A stretch of DNA of 9,034 bases from B8-G4 sp033720735 (GTDB taxonomy: Bacteria > Bacteroidota > Bacteroidia > Chitinophagales > Saprospiraceae): the NCBI GenBank assembly GCA_033720735.1, contig JAWWBX010000178.1, forward strand, positions 1 through 9,034, in the 5' to 3' direction. A model generated the notes under the pieces. That model ran no database searches and was not told the origin of the DNA. It saw nothing but the letters and a program-made list of their open reading frames with translations. Numbering within the stretch: position 1 is the stretch's first letter; every line of letters begins with the position of its first letter. Below, piece after piece: positions 6,378-9,034 of the stretch. A program made the translations under genes and the position numbers.

Positions 6378-7314
6378 CGGAAAAAAGCGGACGCGCATCG
6401 GCAAAGTGGTCCAGTGGATCAAGGCCTGGTCACAGCACAACTCCTTGCCCGGCTTCGGGGGGATCCCGATCTACGACGTACTCGCATTCATCCGCAACGA
6501 GCTGCGGCAGGAAAACATCATTATCCGCGCCAACGCCATGGCCTTCAGCTTTTTACTGGCCATTTTCCCTGCGATCATCTTCCTCTTCACCCTCCTGCCC
6601 TATTTGCCGATTGAAGGCTTTACGCAAGCGATGACCCAGTCCATTCGTGAAGTGTTGCCGGAGCAGGCGGCCCAGTATATCATCGATATCATCGAACAGC
6701 TGACATCGATTTCCCAGGGAGGGCTCCTCAGCATCGGTCTGGTGCTTGCCCTCTGGTTTTCATCCAACGGGATGATCTCGATGCTGCGGGGATTTGAGAA
6801 GAGCTATGACATCTCGTACAAACAACGGTCCTGGTGGCGTCACCGCCTGGTGGCGCTCGAACTCACGCTGATCCTGGGAACACTCTTCATTTTGTCGATG
6901 GCCATGATCGTGTTTGGCCGGCAACTGACCGAGGCGATCATGGAGTGGGGCGTGATCGAATTGAAGAACCTGGACGAACTGCGTCTGATCCGGTGGTTCG
7001 CCATTATTGCGTTGTTCTATGCCGGGATCAGTACGTTGTACCGCTACGGTCCGGCGTTGAAGCGGCGGATCCGTTTTTTCTCCCCAGGGGCGACGTTGGC
7101 CACGATCCTGAGCCTCCTGTCGTCTCTCGCCTTTGCCTACTATGTCAACCGCTTTGACACCTACAACCAGATCTACGGATCGCTGGGAGCACTGATCGTG
7201 CTGATGCTGTGGTTGCAGATCAATTCGCTCATCGTTTTGATCGGATACGAACTGAACGCGAGCATCAAGGTGAATAAAGCATTGGTCTATCGCAAGCGTC
7301 GCAAAGATTCCTGA
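6364..7314 (+). CDS. YihY/BrkB-family inner-membrane protein
   Basis: A polytopic inner-membrane protein of the YihY (BrkB, formerly 'RNase BN') family, whose molecular role is unsettled. It has 316 residues with a basic cytosolic N-terminus (about 1-55) and helices near 58-80, 118-136, 163-185, 207-223, 241-259 and 272-297. Family signatures are RANAMAFSFLLAIFPAIIF (55-73), LWFSSNGM at 130-137, YGPALKRRIRFFSPGA (228-243) and the strongly conserved YNQIYGSLGALIVLMLWL (267-284) with GYELNA at 294-299. The start is inferred: an in-frame stop lies at 6352-6354 and the first plausible start is TTG at 6364, inside the end of the thioesterase gene; GTG at 6406 is an alternative. The overlap suggests coupled translation. 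The tail is basic (YRKRRKDS). The stop lies 3 bases from the stop of the convergent gene. Confidence 0.9.
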   Translation: MKPPDGKKRTRIGKVVQWIKAWSQHNSLPGFGGIPIYDVLAFIRNELRQENIIIRANAMAFSFLLAIFPAIIFLFTLLPYLPIEGFTQAMTQSIREVLPEQAAQYIIDIIEQLTSISQGGLLSIGLVLALWFSSNGMISMLRGFEKSYDISYKQRSWWRHRLVALELTLILGTLFILSMAMIVFGRQLTEAIMEWGVIELKNLDELRLIRWFAIIALFYAGISTLYRYGPALKRRIRFFSPGATLATILSLLSSLAFAYYVNRFDTYNQIYGSLGALIVLMLWLQINSLIVLIGYELNASIKVNKALVYRKRRKDS

Positions 7315-7317
7315 CAG

Positions 7318-8424
7318 TCATTCGGGCTGGTAGGTAAACGGCAACAAGTAAGCCGTACGCTGTTGCGCCCAATACCCAAACTCTTCGATATCCTTTGGAT
7401 TGAGGATCGTGCCGTACCGGTTAACGATGATCTTGCGGGTACGCGCATTGTAATAGGTAATGGGCAAATACAGGCGGGTGGTGGTTTGCTGGCCGTACGG
7501 CGTGGTGACCTGTTCACCGGTGGAGGGCTGTCCTTTCTTGCGGGGTGCGCCCAACACATGCACAGCCAGGATGCCGGAGAGCCTGATCTCGTAACGGTCT
7601 CCCTCCAGCGGCAGGATTGGCAAGGCATTGGCTCGCAATGGTGTGGTCCCGGTCACTTCCAGCCGGTGGTCAAGTGTCGCATAACCGATCGCGTATTCCG
7701 TGGTATCGAGTGTTCCGCTGACCAGCGCCGCGAAAAACTTGCGACTGGTTTGATGATATGCGGTACTCCGGTTGCGGTGATAGCGTGCCCGCTCACGCGG
7801 CGAAACCTCCTTCTCGCGAAAAAACGCACTGCCGGCATACCGGACGTCACCCGACGGATACGACTCAAACTCTTTGAGGAAGTATTCAATATCATAGCCG
7901 AGCCACTCATTCGACAACTGCAGCGGTGCGGTGGCGCTGGCATGCAGCGCTCCGTGTTCTTCTGAAAACAGGAGGACGTCGGGATTGGTAATCTTGACGG
8001 ACTGGGCTGCCCGCCCCGTACCAATAAACTGGGTGCGGAATGCCTTCATTCTGCGTGCCCGCAGGCCTCCCCTGCCCTTGCGCGCCACCACCACCTCGTT
8101 GATGGAGACGGCCGCCGGCTCCAGGTAGATGGTGTCGGGCATCGCGCGGAGGGCTGACGGCTCCAGTGTTTGCGTCGCATAATTGAGGTGAGATACCACC
8201 AGGGAGGCTTCCTCACGCTCAGCCACTGCCGAGATATCCAGTTCAAAGCGCCCGTCCTGCCCGGAAATCGTTCCGATCGAAGTGTTGGCAATAAAGACAA
8301 ACGCATCGGCCACCACACCGCCATCCGTTTGGTTCGCAATCACCGCACTGATCGACTGACCGCCGAGAGGCGTCATCATGCCCAACAGCGCGGCCAGTGC
8401 AAGTGATCGTTTTGGAGTGGTCAT
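7318..8424 (-). CDS. Secreted CarboxypepD_reg-like domain protein
   Basis: An exported protein of unknown function, 368 residues from ATG at 8424. Residues 1-23 look like a signal peptide (basic MTTPKR, hydrophobic LALAALLGMMTPLGG, with likely cleavage near Gly22-Ser24). Residues about 25-103 are a carboxypeptidase-regulatory-like beta-sandwich: GVVADAFVFIANTSIGTISG (36-55), then QDGRFELD and LVVSHLNYATQTLEP, the usual 'xGT.td.dG.F.l' pattern. A short SINEVVVARKGR stretch (107-118) recalls the region after this domain in TonB-dependent receptors, but no plug or barrel follows. The remaining about 240 residues include LSNEWLGYDIEYFLKEFESY (170-189), which resembles a C-terminal domain common in Bacteroidota proteins with this N-terminus; its function is unknown. 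It is probably periplasmic or outer-membrane associated. Its start codon overlaps the ubiX stop by one base (TGATG), so translation is probably coupled. Confidence 0.85.
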   Translation of the reverse strand: MTTPKRSLALAALLGMMTPLGGQSISAVIANQTDGGVVADAFVFIANTSIGTISGQDGRFELDISAVAEREEASLVVSHLNYATQTLEPSALRAMPDTIYLEPAAVSINEVVVARKGRGGLRARRMKAFRTQFIGTGRAAQSVKITNPDVLLFSEEHGALHASATAPLQLSNEWLGYDIEYFLKEFESYPSGDVRYAGSAFFREKEVSPRERARYHRNRSTAYHQTSRKFFAALVSGTLDTTEYAIGYATLDHRLEVTGTTPLRANALPILPLEGDRYEIRLSGILAVHVLGAPRKKGQPSTGEQVTTPYGQQTTTRLYLPITYYNARTRKIIVNRYGTILNPKDIEEFGYWAQQRTAYLLPFTYQPE

Positions 8425-8990
8425 CAACTGCTTTGTTCTCCCCAGCGATACGTGCTGATATCCAAACCCGCCAGATCGAGAACGCGATCAACGACGGTGG
8501 CCGCCAGCCCGTCAATGCTCGACGGCCCGCTATAAAAGGACGGCGTTGCCGGACAAATCACGCCGCCAGCCAGGGTCACCAACCGCATGTTCTCGATATG
8601 GATCAGGCTGTACGGGGTCTCGCGCAGGACCAGGATCAATTTGCGGCGTTCCTTGAGGATCACATCTGCCGCACGGGTGGTGAGATCGTCAGAAACGCCA
8701 TGAGCAATCCGCCCCAAGACACCCATGGAACACGGGCAGACGATCATCGTTTCGTACCTGGCCGAGCCCGAGGCAAATGGCGCATTGAAATCGCGCGGGT
8801 CATACACCTTGAACCCATAGCTTTCCGGTGCAATCCCGGGTTGTTCAAGTTCCCAGTTGACCAGGGCATTCTCACTCATGATCAACCCGCAATCCCCGAC
8901 CTGATCGTCGAGCGCACGGAGTCGCTCAAGGAGCAATCGCGCGTAAATGGACCCGCTGGCTCCCCCGATGGCGAGGACAATTTTTTTCAT
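8424..8990 (-). CDS. ubiX: Flavin prenyltransferase UbiX
   Basis: Makes prenylated FMN from FMNH2 and dimethylallyl phosphate, the cofactor of UbiD-type (de)carboxylases, in the cytosol. It has 188 residues, a normal family length. Seen in order: GGASGSIYARLL (9-20), the FMN-binding start; MSENA at 38-42; CPCSMGVLGRIAHGVSDDL (85-103); TRAADVILKERRKLILVLRE (105-124), carrying the Arg106, Lys113 and Arg123-Glu124 that correspond to phosphate-binding and catalytic residues of characterised UbiX; PATPSFY at 147-153 (active-site Tyr153); and the C-terminal RWGEQ at 182-186. The ATG at 8990 leaves 44 bases to the window edge. No ubiD partner is present in the window. The following gene encodes an unrelated secreted protein, so the pairing does not reveal which decarboxylase is served. 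Confidence 0.95.
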   Translation of the reverse strand: MKKIVLAIGGASGSIYARLLLERLRALDDQVGDCGLIMSENALVNWELEQPGIAPESYGFKVYDPRDFNAPFASGSARYETMIVCPCSMGVLGRIAHGVSDDLTTRAADVILKERRKLILVLRETPYSLIHIENMRLVTLAGGVICPATPSFYSGPSSIDGLAATVVDRVLDLAGLDISTYRWGEQSS

Positions 8991-9005
8991 AGATTTGTGT
9001 TTATG

Positions 9006-9034
9006 TTTCTAACAGTCGTCTAAGCTATTAGAAA
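9006..9034. repeat. Short inverted repeat upstream of ubiX
   Basis: TTTCTAA (9006-9012) and TTAGAAA (9028-9034) are perfect reverse complements separated by 15 bases, in an AT-rich patch 16-44 bases before the ubiX start. It could be an operator-like site or a chance match. The second arm ends exactly at the window edge, so its true extent is unknown. Confidence 0.4.

Noticed and set aside
5883..6440. A 185-codon minus-strand frame opposite the thioesterase gene.
   Set aside because: The plus strand carries the catalytic hotdog motif and fits the operon spacing.
9002..9009. TATGTTTC on the plus strand, resembling a -7 promoter element pointing off the right edge.
   Set aside because: No TTG at suitable spacing upstream, and no downstream gene is visible within the window.
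8397..9023. A 208-codon plus-strand frame opposite ubiX.
   Set aside because: UbiX motifs along the whole minus-strand frame explain the sequence; the plus-strand product has no recognisable feature.

Overview
The window looks like a chromosomal segment from a member of the Bacteroidota, possibly a relatively GC-rich lineage such as Saprospiria or the Lewinella type; the phylum is fairly confident, the lineage is a guess. Clues are the near-consensus Bacteroidota -7 promoter element (TAnnTTTG type) just before the arginine deiminase start, the lack of clear Shine-Dalgarno sequences, a CarboxypepD_reg-like secreted protein of a kind frequent in this phylum, and an 8-bp TTGAACAC-like tandem repeat upstream of a gene. 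I see no RNA genes, CRISPR array, insertion sequence, phage gene or attachment site.

Region 1 (1-4284, minus strand) is a tightly packed four-gene unit, read right to left: a soluble coiled-coil protein (3610-4284); a protein with two membrane helices and a PspA-like coiled coil (2581-3600); a membrane-anchored solute-binding protein fused to an OmpA-type peptidoglycan-binding domain (972-2546); and an ABC permease of the SsuC/TauC type that runs off the left edge (1-952). Gaps are 9, 34 and 19 bases, so one transcript is likely, from a candidate promoter at 4358-4384. This is the most interesting part of the window. An importer-like binding protein and permease are combined with cell-wall tethering and PspA-like membrane coiled coils, which suggests an envelope-associated or envelope-stress system rather than ordinary nutrient uptake.

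Region 2 (4285-4696) is a divergent intergenic stretch of about 400 bases. It holds the two candidate promoters and a short tandem repeat.

Region 3 (4697-7314, plus strand) is a three-gene run: an arginine deiminase with all catalytic motifs, a YbgC/FadM-type hotdog acyl-CoA thioesterase, and a YihY/BrkB-family membrane protein. They are spaced 4 bases apart and then overlap by 14 bases. No other arginine-deiminase-pathway gene is present.

Region 4 (7318-8990, minus strand) is a two-gene unit: ubiX (flavin prenyltransferase), whose stop overlaps the start of a secreted carboxypeptidase-regulatory-like domain protein. It converges on region 3 with only 3 bases between the stop codons. The right edge holds 44 bases of upstream sequence with a small inverted repeat.
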